Shown: in pieces, positions 18,881 to 26,884 of the stretch
Numbering within the stretch: position 1 is the first letter of the stretch
Layout: each line of letters opens with the position of its first letter
Assembly (NCBI RefSeq): GCF_023954305.1
Contig: NZ_JAMLIG010000001.1
Location: 3,058,001 to 3,122,000, forward strand
Reading direction: 5' to 3'
Source of the DNA: Mesorhizobium sp.
Lineage (GTDB): Bacteria > Pseudomonadota > Alphaproteobacteria > Rhizobiales > Rhizobiaceae
DNA: 64,000 bases
The notes under the pieces: generated by a model
The model's input: only the letters and a program-made list of their open reading frames with translations
What the model was told of the DNA's origin: nothing
The model's database searches: none
Program-made: the position numbers and the translations under genes

Positions 18881-19510
18881 TCAACCGCCGCCCGCGGGCC
18901 GGTCGGGCACCGACCGGCTGATGATGTCGGCGTAGAGCGTCTCGGGCTGGCCGTCCGAGATCTCATCCACGAACTTCAGGCGATCGGACAGGAGCAGGTC
19001 GGCCAGGCCGTGCGCGGTCGCCCAGGCGGATGCGACGTCGCGCATGGCGGACTTGTCGGTGCGCGGGTCGACGCCGCGCAGCGCGCCGACTGACTCGACG
19101 AGCAGCGCGAAGGCGTCGGTCGCCTCGGTCTTCAGGTGGGTCGTCTCGAAATCGGGACGAAAGGACGAGAACATCAACCTGAACAGGGCCGGATTGGCGC
19201 GCGCGAAATCGATATAGCCCAGGCCGGCGCCGACGAGGCGCCTGCGCGGATCGGAGCCTGCCTGATCCTGGCGGGCGCGCATCGCCGCCACGAACCGCTC
19301 GAATCCGACCGCGGCCAATTCGGTCAGAAGCGCGTTGGCGTTGCTGAAGTGGTGCGCGGGCGCGGCGTGCGAGACGCCGGCGCGCCTGGCACAGCCGCGC
19401 AACGTGAAGCCTTCCACCCCCTTCTCGGTCAGTTCCGCTTCCGCTGCGCGCAGCAGCGCCTCGCGCAGGTCGCCGTGATGGTAGGACGCTTTATGCGGTT
19501 CCGATTTCAT
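18881..19510 (-). CDS. TetR/AcrR family transcriptional regulator
   Basis: A 209-residue repressor-type protein. The N-terminal helix-turn-helix spans about residues 10-55 (REALLRAAEAELTEKGVEGFTLRGCARRAGVSHAAPAHHF), and the C-terminal part is the helical TetR ligand domain. GGAG lies 5 bases before the ATG at 19510, so I reject the longer in-frame start. It diverges from the SDR gene at 19893, the usual arrangement for a TetR regulator and its target, with a 380-bp gap holding a candidate small RNA. Confidence 0.9.
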   Translation of the reverse strand: MKSEPHKASYHHGDLREALLRAAEAELTEKGVEGFTLRGCARRAGVSHAAPAHHFSNANALLTELAAVGFERFVAAMRARQDQAGSDPRRRLVGAGLGYIDFARANPALFRLMFSSFRPDFETTHLKTEATDAFALLVESVGALRGVDPRTDKSAMRDVASAWATAHGLADLLLSDRLKFVDEISDGQPETLYADIISRSVPDRPAGGG

Positions 19511-19716
19511 TGGCTCCGGTCTTCGACCGACCACGACGATTCCTTCGATCTTGCCGAGGTTTAACCGCAAGGCGCGGCCATCACAATCTTGACATCGTCA
19601 ATGATCGAGTCGGCGTCGCAGGGCACATCGAAGACGGATTAGATCCAGCCGTGGCCGGCCTTGCCCCGTCCGCCTGTCGGGCCGGGCCGTCCCCGCCCTG
19701 CCGGCTGATGAAGGCG

Positions 19717-19731
19717 TTAATCTTTGGTTAA
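19717..19731 (+). promoter_or_regulatory. CtrA-type box TTAA-N7-TTAA
   Basis: The sequence TTAATCTTTGGTTAA fits the full CtrA recognition pattern (two TTAA half-sites separated by 7 bases) of alphaproteobacterial cell-cycle promoters. It lies in the TetR-SDR intergenic region. Eight-base inverted arms GGTTAAGA (19726-19733) and TCTTAACC (19746-19753) overlap it. Confidence 0.5.
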
Positions 19732-19754
19732 GAATTGTATCGTAATCTTAACCA

Positions 19755-19820
19755 TCGGATTTGCTCTAATCCTCCCAAGCAGATCCAGTCACTGGGCGGC
19801 CACGGTGGCCGCCTTTTTTT
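19755..19820 (+). ncRNA. Candidate small RNA ending in a Rho-independent terminator
   Basis: The hairpin GGCGGCC (19795-19801) with GGCCGCC (19807-19813) and loop ACGGT, followed by seven T at 19814-19820, is an excellent terminator, yet no plus-strand gene ends upstream of it. The nearest promoter-like signal is the CtrA-type box at 19717. The simplest reading is a short transcript starting around 19755 and ending at 19820. It could instead be an attenuator for the SDR gene at 19893. The 5' end is a guess. Confidence 0.4.
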
Positions 19821-19892
19821 GCCGGCGCTCCGTCGCTTGCCTCTCTCTCCCGCATCTGCAACTTTCCGCCCGCGACTTTGCGGAGGACGATC

Positions 19893-20645
19893 ATGGTCAA
19901 GGGAATTGCGCTCGTCACGGGTGCCGGGACGGGTATCGGCGCGGCCGTTGCCCGTACGCTGCTCAGAGACGGCTGGAACACGGTGCTCACCGGCCGCCGC
20001 CAGGAGAAGCTCGACGAGGCAGCCGCCGGGGCCGGCGAGACGCAGGGGCGGGCTGTGGCCGTCGCCTGCGACGTGACCAAGCCCGATCAGGTCGACCGGC
20101 TCTTTGCGACGATCAAGGCCGAGTTCGGCCGGCTGGATCTGCTCTTCAACAATGCCGGCATGGGGTCGAAGGGCGCGCCGATCGACGAAATTCCGGTCGA
20201 GACCTGGCAGCAGGTCGTCGACGTCAACCTCACCGGTTCGTTCCTCTGCGCCCGCGCGGCCTTCGGCATGATGCGCCGGCAGACGCCGCAGGGCGGACGC
20301 ATCATCAACAACGGGTCGATCTCGGCGCATGCGCCGCGGCCGGGCTCGGTGCCCTACACCTCGACAAAGCACGCGATCACCGGGCTGACCAAGACGATTG
20401 CGCTCGACGGGCGGGCATTCGACATCGCCTGCGGCCAGATCGACATCGGCAATGCGCTCACCGAGATGGCGATGCCGATGACAAAAGGCGTGCCGCAGGC
20501 CAATGGCGAGATCGCGGTCGAAGCCACGATGGACCCGCAGCATGTCGCCGACGCGGTTCTGCATATGGCGAACCTGCCGCTGGCGTCCAACGTGCTGTTC
20601 ATGACCGTGATGGCGACCAAGATGCCGTTCGTCGGGCGGGGGTGA
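19893..20645 (+). CDS. SDR family oxidoreductase
   Basis: Classical short-chain dehydrogenase of 250 residues: cofactor motif TGAGTGIG near the N-terminus, NNAG in the middle (LLFNNAGMG), Ser of NNGSIS and the catalytic YTSTK. R residues after the second strand (TGRRQEK) suggest NADP preference. The ATG at 19893 follows GGAGG. The substrate is unknown. The divergent TetR gene may regulate it. Confidence 0.92.
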   Translation: MVKGIALVTGAGTGIGAAVARTLLRDGWNTVLTGRRQEKLDEAAAGAGETQGRAVAVACDVTKPDQVDRLFATIKAEFGRLDLLFNNAGMGSKGAPIDEIPVETWQQVVDVNLTGSFLCARAAFGMMRRQTPQGGRIINNGSISAHAPRPGSVPYTSTKHAITGLTKTIALDGRAFDIACGQIDIGNALTEMAMPMTKGVPQANGEIAVEATMDPQHVADAVLHMANLPLASNVLFMTVMATKMPFVGRG

Positions 20646-20675
20646 ACGGCCAGCCGTTCACTTGCACGATCGGGT

Positions 20676-20697
20676 TTATCTGACTAATGTCAGATAA
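20676..20697 (+). promoter_or_regulatory. 22-bp perfect palindrome overlapping the start of the MarR-GNAT gene
   Basis: Nine-base arms TTATCTGAC (20676-20684) and GTCAGATAA (20689-20697) flank the 4-base centre TAAT. The right arm ends on the A of the start codon at 20697. This is the size and symmetry of a MarR dimer site and suggests autoregulation. Confidence 0.7.
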
Positions 20698-21581
20698 TGG
20701 ATCGGAACGATATCGAGCAAGTCAGGCGGTTCAACCGCGCCTTCACGAAACGCATCGGCATGCTCGAAGACAGCTACCTTGCGCGCGGACGGCCGCTGGG
20801 CGAGGCGCGGGTGCTGTTCGAGGTCGGTCTCGCGGGTGGGATCGGCCTGCAGGCGCTGCGCGAGCGGCTGGGGCTCGACTCCGGCTATCTCAGCCGGCTG
20901 ATGCGGTCGCTCGAGGGGCAGGGGATGGTGGAACTGGTCCGCGACGAGGCCGACGCCCGGGCGCGGCTTGCCAGGCTGACGCCGCGGGGCCACGCCGAGT
21001 TCGAAGCCTATGACCGTCTGTCCGACGATGCGGCGGAGGATCTGCTGGCGTCGCTGGACGCGACGCAGCGCCCGCGCATGGTCGCGGCGATGGCCGAAAT
21101 CGAGCGCCTGCTGCGCGCTGCTTCGGCGATGGTGGCGCTGGAGCCGGCAGGCAGCGCGGATGCCCGGTTCTGTCTCGAGAGCTACTACTCCGAGCTCGCA
21201 CGCCGCTTTCCCTCCGGCTTCGATCCGCTCGCCGTCAACAATTTCGACCCGGCGGAGATGACGCCGCCGAAAGGATGGTTCGTGGTCGCGCGCATCGACG
21301 GCGAGCCAGTGGGCTGCGGCGCCTTGAAGCGCCTGGAGGACGGCGTCGGCGAGGTGAAGCGGGTGTGGACCTCCCCCTCCGTGCGCGGCCTCGGCGTCGC
21401 CAGCCGGATCATGGATCGGCTGGAAGCGCTGGCCGTGGAGGCGGGGTTCGCGGTCCTGCGGCTCGATACGAACGGGAGATTGAAAGAAGCTCAGGCGATG
21501 TATGCCAAGCGGGGATACCGCGAGATCGCCCGTTATAACGACAATCCCTATGCGGAGCATTGGTTCGAGAAAGGGCTATGA
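20697..21581 (+). CDS. MarR-GNAT fusion: bifunctional helix-turn-helix regulator and N-acetyltransferase
   Basis: The 294-residue protein joins a MarR winged helix-turn-helix (about residues 1-140; LQALRERLGLDSGYLSRLMRSLEGQGMVEL, then the wing with DEADARARLARLTPRG) to a GNAT domain (about 150-294; EVKRVWTSPSVRGLGVASRIM is the acetyl-CoA-binding motif). Such fusions are a known family. The acetyltransferase substrate is unknown but may also be the effector of the DNA-binding half. A 22-bp palindrome overlaps the start, and no ribosome binding site is visible. Confidence 0.92.
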   Translation: MDRNDIEQVRRFNRAFTKRIGMLEDSYLARGRPLGEARVLFEVGLAGGIGLQALRERLGLDSGYLSRLMRSLEGQGMVELVRDEADARARLARLTPRGHAEFEAYDRLSDDAAEDLLASLDATQRPRMVAAMAEIERLLRAASAMVALEPAGSADARFCLESYYSELARRFPSGFDPLAVNNFDPAEMTPPKGWFVVARIDGEPVGCGALKRLEDGVGEVKRVWTSPSVRGLGVASRIMDRLEALAVEAGFAVLRLDTNGRLKEAQAMYAKRGYREIARYNDNPYAEHWFEKGL

Positions 21582-21794
21582 GTCGAGACGCTCGGCGATC
21601 CAGAGCTTGACCAGCGCCTGTCGCGTGACACCGAGCCTGCGGGCTTCCTGATCCAGACCCTGTACGACCCAGGCGGGAAAGTCGATGTTTACCCGCCGGC
21701 TCTCGACATTCGGACGCCGCGCCTTCGACCAATCGACATGCTCGGCGACATCCTCGCCGGCATCGAAGCGCTCTTCGAATTCACTCGCCTTCAT
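21576..21794 (-). CDS. brnA: BrnA family antitoxin
   Basis: Small acidic protein of 72 residues with a C-terminal ribbon-helix-helix-like part (RRVNIDFPAWVVQGLDQEARRLGVTRQALVKLWIAERL). It overlaps the BrnT gene by 14 bp and lies downstream of it, the standard BrnT-BrnA order. BrnA binds BrnT and the complex represses the operon. Its end overlaps the end of the convergent MarR-GNAT gene by 6 bp. Confidence 0.9.
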   Translation of the reverse strand: MKASEFEERFDAGEDVAEHVDWSKARRPNVESRRVNIDFPAWVVQGLDQEARRLGVTRQALVKLWIAERLDS

Positions 21795-22044
21795 AATACT
21801 CTACCTCCTGCGGCCGGGACCTGCGCACCGAAATCAGCCTGATCCGATCTTCACGCAGCGCATGGACGGCCGACCAGTGCTTCATGCCGATGCATCCAAC
21901 AGCCAGGAAACGCTCTTCGTCATCCGAACGGGCCGGTGCCACGATCAAAAGCGGGTCGTTCCACAATGCTTGGGCCTCGACGAGGCCGATGCTGTGCCTC
22001 TTCTTGTTCGGAGCGCTCTTTTCCGCGTCGAATTCGAAGCTCAT
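21781..22044 (-). CDS. brnT: BrnT family ribonuclease toxin
   Basis: RelE-like ribonuclease toxin of 87 residues. The start FEFDAEKSAPNKKRHSIGLVEAQALW is the BrnT hallmark (FDwDpeKa..N..KHgi.feea), and the basic strand IRLISVRRSRPQEVEYYE ends the fold. The full-length gene is followed by brnA, so the module looks intact. A short palindrome lies 11 bp upstream of its ATG. Confidence 0.92.
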   Translation of the reverse strand: MSFEFDAEKSAPNKKRHSIGLVEAQALWNDPLLIVAPARSDDEERFLAVGCIGMKHWSAVHALREDRIRLISVRRSRPQEVEYYEGE

Positions 22045-22054
22045 GGCACGATAT

Positions 22055-22071
22055 GGTATAGAAACTATACC
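22055..22071 (-). promoter_or_regulatory. Palindromic operator of brnTA
   Basis: Seven-base arms GGTATAG (22055-22061) and CTATACC (22065-22071) around AAA, 11 bp upstream of the brnT start. Position and symmetry suit BrnA/BrnTA autorepression. Confidence 0.65.
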
Positions 22072-22074
22072 TCT

Positions 22075-23250
22075 TCAACGTGTCCCCAGGAACCCCTCGA
22101 TCCGCTCCAGCGCGCGCAGGATGTTCTCCTCCGAATTGGCATAGGACAGGCGCATGTAGCCTTCGCCGAGCACGCCGAAATCCGGCCCCCCGATCAGCGC
22201 GACCCCGGCGTCCTCCAGAAGCGCCGTGGCGAGCTTCTTGGCCTTCCAGCCGGTGCCGGAAATGTTCGGGAAGGCGTAGAAGGCGCCTTTGGGCGTGATG
22301 CAGGAGACGCCGGGCAGGGCGTTCAGCCCTTCGACCACGACCTTCCGGCGGCGGTCGAAGGCGCGCATCATTTTCTCGACGTCGTCCTGCGGCCCGTCGA
22401 TCGCGGCGATGCCGGCATATTGCGACGGGGCGTTGACGCAGGACCAGCAGTTGACCGCCAGCTTGCGCACGAGGTTGTACAACCTGTCCGGCCAGATCGA
22501 CCAGCCCATGCGCCAGCCGGTCATCGCCCAGGTCTTGGACCAGCCGTTGAGAACGATCAGCCGGTCGCGGATCGACGGGAAGGTGAGCAGCGAGGTGTGC
22601 ACCTCGCCGTCATAGGTCATCACGTCGTAGATCTCGTCGGACAGGATCGCCGCGTCCGGATGCTTCTCCAGTCCCTTCACCAGCTTCTCGATCTCGGCCT
22701 TGGGCGTCACGCCGCCGGTCGGGTTGGCGGGGGAATTGAGGATGATCAGCCGCGTCTTCGGCGTGATCAGCGCCAGCGTCTCCTCGGCCGAGAAGGCGAA
22801 GCCGTTCTCCTCGCGGACGGGGATCGGCACGGGCGTGGCGCCAGTGAACTCGATCATCGAGCGGTAGATGGGGAAGCCCGGATCCGGATACATGATTTCG
22901 GCACCCGGTTCGCCGAACATGATGATTGCCGCATACATGGTGGGCTTGCCGCCCGGCAAGATCATCACGTTCTCCGGCGAAACCTCAATGCCAGTCGTCG
23001 TCAGCGTGCGGCGCACGACCGCCTCTCGGCAGGCAAGCAGACCGGTGGCGGGCGTGTAGCCGTGGTGGCCGTCGCGCAGCGCCTTGATGGCGGCCTCGAC
23101 GATATGGTCGGGCGTGCGGAAATCGGGCTGGCCGATGCCGAGATTGATGATGTCCTTGCCCGCCTGCGCAAGTGCTGTGGCGCGGGCGAGCACGGCGAAG
23201 GCGTTTTCCTCGCCGATGCGGTCGAAGGCGGCAATGGTGTGGAGGGTCAT
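22075..23250 (-). CDS. Class I PLP-dependent aminotransferase
   Basis: Fold-type I aminotransferase of 391 residues. Visible are NLGIGQPDFRTP near the N-terminus, NSPANPTGG (residue 172 onward), D205 in LSDEIYD that contacts the pyridine nitrogen, the Schiff-base lysine K239 in GWSKTWAMTGWRMGW, and the C-terminal MRLSYANS arginine for the substrate carboxylate. It resembles aspartate/aromatic aminotransferases but the substrate cannot be fixed by eye. Its start overlaps the vapC stop by 4 bp, so its expression may be coupled to the toxin-antitoxin operon. Confidence 0.93.
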   Translation of the reverse strand: MTLHTIAAFDRIGEENAFAVLARATALAQAGKDIINLGIGQPDFRTPDHIVEAAIKALRDGHHGYTPATGLLACREAVVRRTLTTTGIEVSPENVMILPGGKPTMYAAIIMFGEPGAEIMYPDPGFPIYRSMIEFTGATPVPIPVREENGFAFSAEETLALITPKTRLIILNSPANPTGGVTPKAEIEKLVKGLEKHPDAAILSDEIYDVMTYDGEVHTSLLTFPSIRDRLIVLNGWSKTWAMTGWRMGWSIWPDRLYNLVRKLAVNCWSCVNAPSQYAGIAAIDGPQDDVEKMMRAFDRRRKVVVEGLNALPGVSCITPKGAFYAFPNISGTGWKAKKLATALLEDAGVALIGGPDFGVLGEGYMRLSYANSEENILRALERIEGFLGTR

Positions 23251-23666
23251 GGTAAAACCGTGTGAGCCGGAATGACGTCGGTATGGGCGAAGTCGTCGCC
23301 TTTGAAAAGCAGAGGAGCTTCCAAATGGCGGGCGAACGCATATGACATGCAGTCGCCGAAGTTCAGCTTTGCCGGATGGCCGGACCCACGTCCATAGCGC
23401 ATCGCCGCAGTCGCGGCGATCCAGCCAACTCTGTCATCCATGGGCAGGATGTTCACCTCAAACTCGGCGATGAATTGAATGAGCCAGGACCGGAGGTCCA
23501 GTTCGAGACGGCGCAGGGAACAGAACTCGACGATGCAGGACGGCGGAAGTATACGAAGCGGAAAGTAACCGATCGCATCCACAAGCACTCCGGAATCCGG
23601 CTCGCGCAAGATCATCGCGACCAATGCCGAGGTGTCGATCACGCACGAGACCGGCGATTCCGGCAT
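23247..23666 (-). CDS. vapC: VapC family PIN-domain toxin
   Basis: PIN-domain ribonuclease of 139 residues. The acidic residues that bind metal are present: D in VIDTSALVA near the start, E in CIVEFCSL, D in LNFGDCMSYAFA, and D in FKGDDFAHTDV. This is the full set for an active nuclease, usually cutting tRNA. The gene starts one base inside the vapB stop and ends overlapping the aminotransferase start. Confidence 0.92.
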   Translation of the reverse strand: MPESPVSCVIDTSALVAMILREPDSGVLVDAIGYFPLRILPPSCIVEFCSLRRLELDLRSWLIQFIAEFEVNILPMDDRVGWIAATAAMRYGRGSGHPAKLNFGDCMSYAFARHLEAPLLFKGDDFAHTDVIPAHTVLP

Positions 23667-23902
23667 TAGTCGAAGATGCTGTTCATGTCGTCTTCAACCT
23701 CTTTCCACGTCAGATTGGGATCACGGGGAGGGACACTACGCATCAGCCGTTCGAATTTCTTGCGGGATTCTTCCGGTGTAAGCCTGTTGGCCGACAGGTT
23801 TCGCACGGCGCGCGCCACGACGGCGCTGGGGCCTTCGCCCGTGTGCCGGCCGATCTCCCGGATCATCGCCTCGATTTCCGTGTTCCTAATCGTGATTGCC
23901 AC
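23666..23902 (-). CDS. vapB: VapB family antitoxin
   Basis: Small protein of 78 residues starting at a GTG at 23902 with AAGGA upstream. It begins VAITIRNTEIEAMIREIGRHTGEGPSAVVARAVRN, a ribbon-helix-helix of the Rv0623-type VapB antitoxins, and ends in an acidic tail (WKEVEDDMNSIFD) that should wrap the toxin. It overlaps vapC by one base. The longer open frame upstream is antisense to the GNAT gene and is not used. Confidence 0.88.
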   Translation of the reverse strand: MAITIRNTEIEAMIREIGRHTGEGPSAVVARAVRNLSANRLTPEESRKKFERLMRSVPPRDPNLTWKEVEDDMNSIFD

Positions 23903-23995
23903 TGGACCAATCCTTTGGCGCAGATTTGCGCATACTGGCTCCGGCCGGATGGACGGAAGCATATGCTGCCGTGCTTCCGCGTTCAAGGATAAGCC

Positions 23996-24679
23996 ATGCA
24001 AGACCTCGCCAACTGGACACCGCGGCCGCGTCCGCAGCGCATCGTGCTGGAGGGCCGGTATGTCCGGCTCGAGCCGCTCAGCGCGGCGAAACACGGCGAC
24101 GGCCTCTACAAGGCTGCGACCGAAGGCGAGGCCGATGCGCGCTTCCGCTGGCTGTTCGAGACGACCCCGACCGACCGGGCGAGCTTCGACGCCTGGCTGG
24201 CCAAGGCGGAGGCGAGCGAGGATCCGCTGTTCTTCGCCGTGATCGACAAGCAGACCGGCGAGGCGGTTGGCCGCCAGACGCTGATGCGGATCGACCCGAC
24301 CTACGGCGTGATCGAGATCGGCAACATCCACTGGGGGCCGAAAATGCAGCGTTCCCGGCTGTCGACGGAAGCACAGTATCTCTTCGCCGAATATGTCTTC
24401 GACGACCTCGGCTATCGCCGCTACGAGTGGAAGTGCAACAACCGCAACGGGCCGTCGAAGCGGGCGGCCGAGCGCTTCGGCTTCTCGTTCGAGGGCGTCT
24501 TCCGCCAGCACCTGATCGTCAAGGGCGAGAACCGCGACACGGCCTGGTATTCAATCATCGACACCGAATGGCCCGATCTGAAGCGCGCCTATGAGGCCTG
24601 GCTCGACCCGTCGAACTTCGACGCGGCGGGACATCAGAAGCGGCGGCTGGAGGATTTCCGATCGCTTCGAGTGGAATAG
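23996..24679 (+). CDS. RimJ/RimL-like GNAT N-acetyltransferase
   Basis: Protein of 227 residues. The core resembles the acetyltransferases acting on protein N-termini or small amines: RYVRLEPLSAAKH, FFAVIDKQTGEAVGRQTLMRID, IEIGNIHWGPKMQRSRLSTEAQYLFAEYVFDDLGYRRYEWKC and NNRNGPSKRAAERFGFSFEGVFRQH. AAGGAT precedes the ATG at 23996. It diverges from vapBC. The substrate is unknown. Confidence 0.9.
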   Translation: MQDLANWTPRPRPQRIVLEGRYVRLEPLSAAKHGDGLYKAATEGEADARFRWLFETTPTDRASFDAWLAKAEASEDPLFFAVIDKQTGEAVGRQTLMRIDPTYGVIEIGNIHWGPKMQRSRLSTEAQYLFAEYVFDDLGYRRYEWKCNNRNGPSKRAAERFGFSFEGVFRQHLIVKGENRDTAWYSIIDTEWPDLKRAYEAWLDPSNFDAAGHQKRRLEDFRSLRVE

Positions 24680-24729
24680 CATAACGTCGCCGGGCCGGTG
24701 TAAGCCGTCGGCAAAGACGGAGCTTTGCC

Positions 24730-25698
24730 ATGTTAGGCCACCACGACCATCACGACCACGATCATGACGATTCCGGTCATCACAGCCACGACCACCACGG
24801 TCACGGGACCGTCGGCCATGTGCATGGGTCGGGCGACAAGAGACGGGTGCTCATTGCCGCGTTGCTGACCGGGGGGTTCATGGTGGCCGAGGCCATCGGC
24901 GGGCTGCTGACGGGATCGCTCGCGCTCTTGGCCGACGCCGGCCACATGCTGACGGATTCGGTTTCGCTCGTGCTTGCCTGGTATGCCTTCCAACTGGCGG
25001 GCCGCGCCGCCACCTCCCGCATGACCTACGGTTTCGACCGCGTGAAGACGCTCATCGCCTATACCAACGGGCTTACCATCTTCGCGATCGGCCTGTGGAT
25101 CTGCTGGGAGGCGGTCGTGCGCTTTGCGGTACCGCAGCCGGTGCTCGGCGGACCAATGCTGGCGGTGGCGATCGCCGGCCTTTGCGTGAACGTCGCCGCG
25201 TTTGCCGTGCTGCACGGAGGCGACCGCGAGAACCTCAACATGCGCGGCGCGATCCTGCACGTCGCGGGCGACCTGCTGGGATCGGTGGCCGCGATCGTTG
25301 CCGCGGTCGTCATTCTCTGGACCGGCTGGTATCCGGTTGATCCGATCCTGTCGGCGCTGGTGGCCGTCATTCTCTTCCGCAGCGCGTGGTCGCTGGTCAG
25401 GGAGGCCGGAGCGGTGCTGCTGGAGGGCACGCCCGACCGGATCGACCGCGACGCCGTGGCGAAAGACATCGAATCGGGCGTGCCTGGCGTGCGGGAAGTG
25501 CACCACATGCATGTCTGGTCGATGGACGGCTCGCGCAACCTGGCGACGCTGCATGCCTGCCTCGTCGAGGGCGCGGACGCGTTCGGCGCGGTGAGCGCGA
25601 TCAAGCAGCGGCTTGCATCGCGCCACGGCATCGGCCATGCCACTGTCGAGGTGGAATACGGCGCCTGCGCCGACGCGGCGGTGGCCCACCCGCACTGA
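24730..25698 (+). CDS. Cation diffusion facilitator family zinc/cadmium exporter
   Basis: Inner-membrane proton antiporter of 322 residues. The N-terminus is very rich in His and Asp (residues 3-38), then come six membrane helices with the metal site ADAGHMLTDS in helix 2 and GDLLGSV in helix 5, and a cytoplasmic ferredoxin-like domain with EVHHMHVWSMDG. These are the ZitB/CzcD/DmeF traits. The metal may be Zn, Cd, Co or Ni. The nearby NicO and DUF1007 genes suggest a local metal-homeostasis theme. Confidence 0.93.
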   Translation: MLGHHDHHDHDHDDSGHHSHDHHGHGTVGHVHGSGDKRRVLIAALLTGGFMVAEAIGGLLTGSLALLADAGHMLTDSVSLVLAWYAFQLAGRAATSRMTYGFDRVKTLIAYTNGLTIFAIGLWICWEAVVRFAVPQPVLGGPMLAVAIAGLCVNVAAFAVLHGGDRENLNMRGAILHVAGDLLGSVAAIVAAVVILWTGWYPVDPILSALVAVILFRSAWSLVREAGAVLLEGTPDRIDRDAVAKDIESGVPGVREVHHMHVWSMDGSRNLATLHACLVEGADAFGAVSAIKQRLASRHGIGHATVEVEYGACADAAVAHPH

Positions 25699-25715
25699 GG
25701 AGGCTGGACGCCCTG

Positions 25716-25919
25716 ATGGACCCGCGCTCACGCAATTCGGCGATCGCCGCCCTGGCGATCCTGTTCGGCTTTGGCACCGCCGCCTATTTTCTGCCGAAAC
25801 TGATGATCTATGTCGGCGAGCGTTCGCCGGTGGCCGCGGGCGGGGTCGCGATCCTGTTCGTCCTGGCCTTCTTCCTCGTGTTCTGGCTGCGGGCGCGTTC
25901 GCAAAGGGGAGACCGCTGA
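25716..25919 (+). CDS. Small membrane protein, unknown
   Basis: Only 67 residues with two hydrophobic helices (about 8-32 and 38-58) and a basic C-terminus (RARSQRGDR). Unrecognised. It starts 18 bp after the exporter and its TGA overlaps the ATG of the epimerase-like gene, so it is cotranscribed with both. GAGGAGG lies about 13 bases upstream, rather far from the ATG. Confidence 0.65.
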   Translation: MDPRSRNSAIAALAILFGFGTAAYFLPKLMIYVGERSPVAAGGVAILFVLAFFLVFWLRARSQRGDR

Positions 25920-26884
25920 TGCGTATTCTGGTGACGGGGGCTGCCGGCATGATCGGCCGCAAGCTGGTCGAGCGGCTGGCAAGAGACGGGAGCCTGCGCG
26001 GCGAGGCAATCACCGCGCTCGACCTGCACGACATCGTCGCAGCCGACCTCGTGTCGGTCCCAGGAGCCGAGACGTCGGTCTTCGTCGGCGACATCGCCGG
26101 CGCCGATACCGTCGATATGCTGGTTTCGCGGCGTCCGGACGTGGTCTTCCATCTCGCCGGCGTCGTCTCCGGGGAGGCGGAGGCGAACTTCGACCTCGGC
26201 TATCGGGTCAATCTCGACGGGACGCGGATGCTGTTCGACGCGATCCGGCTGGCTGACTACAATCCGCGCGTTGTCTTCACCTCGTCGATCGCGGTGTTCG
26301 GCGCGCCGTTCCCGGATGTCATCCCGGACGAGTTCCATCCGACGCCGCTGACCTCCTACGGCACGCAGAAGCTGATCGGCGAGGCGCTTCTGGCCGACTA
26401 CACGCGGCGCGGCTTCATGGACGGGATCGGGATCCGCCTGCCGACCATCTGCGTCAGGCCAGGCAAGCCGAACAAGGCGGCGTCCGGCTTCTTCTCCGGC
26501 ATCATTCGCGAGCCGCTGAACGGCGAGGCAGCGATCCTGCCCGTTCCGCGCTCGGTGGTGCATACGCATGCCAGCCCGCGCTCGGCGGTCGGCTTCCTGA
26601 TGCGGGCGGCCGAGATCGACGGCGACCTCGTCGGTCCGCGCCGCAACCTCACCATGCCGGGCGTGGGCGTGACCGTGGGCGAGCAGATCGAGGCGCTGGA
26701 GCGCGTGGCGGGATCGAACGTGGTCAGCCTGATCCGCGAGGTGCCGGACGAGACGATCTGGTCGATCGTGAAGAACTGGCCGACCCGGTTCGAATCGCGC
26801 CGGGCGCGGGAACTGGGCTTCGAGGCCGAGACCAGCTTCGACGAGATCGTGAAGGCCTATATCGAGGAAGAGCTGGGACGCTAA
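25919..26884 (+). CDS. NAD-dependent epimerase/dehydratase family protein, D-erythronate dehydrogenase-like
   Basis: Extended SDR of 321 residues: VTGAAGMIGRKL at the N-terminus, HLAGVVSGEAEANFDLGYRVNLDGT, TSSIAVFG and the catalytic YGTQK, then GIGIRLPTICVRPGKPNKAAS. The sequence resembles DenD, which oxidises D-erythronate in sugar-acid breakdown, but no partner genes (kinase, isomerase) are present, so the substrate is open. It starts within the stop of the small membrane protein and its stop overlaps that of the convergent NicO gene. Confidence 0.85.
   Translation: MRILVTGAAGMIGRKLVERLARDGSLRGEAITALDLHDIVAADLVSVPGAETSVFVGDIAGADTVDMLVSRRPDVVFHLAGVVSGEAEANFDLGYRVNLDGTRMLFDAIRLADYNPRVVFTSSIAVFGAPFPDVIPDEFHPTPLTSYGTQKLIGEALLADYTRRGFMDGIGIRLPTICVRPGKPNKAASGFFSGIIREPLNGEAAILPVPRSVVHTHASPRSAVGFLMRAAEIDGDLVGPRRNLTMPGVGVTVGEQIEALERVAGSNVVSLIREVPDETIWSIVKNWPTRFESRRARELGFEAETSFDEIVKAYIEEELGR

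Noticed and set aside
23903..24511. Extended N-terminus upstream of vapB
   Set aside because: It is antisense to the GNAT gene; the GTG at 23902 gives a normal 78-residue VapB.
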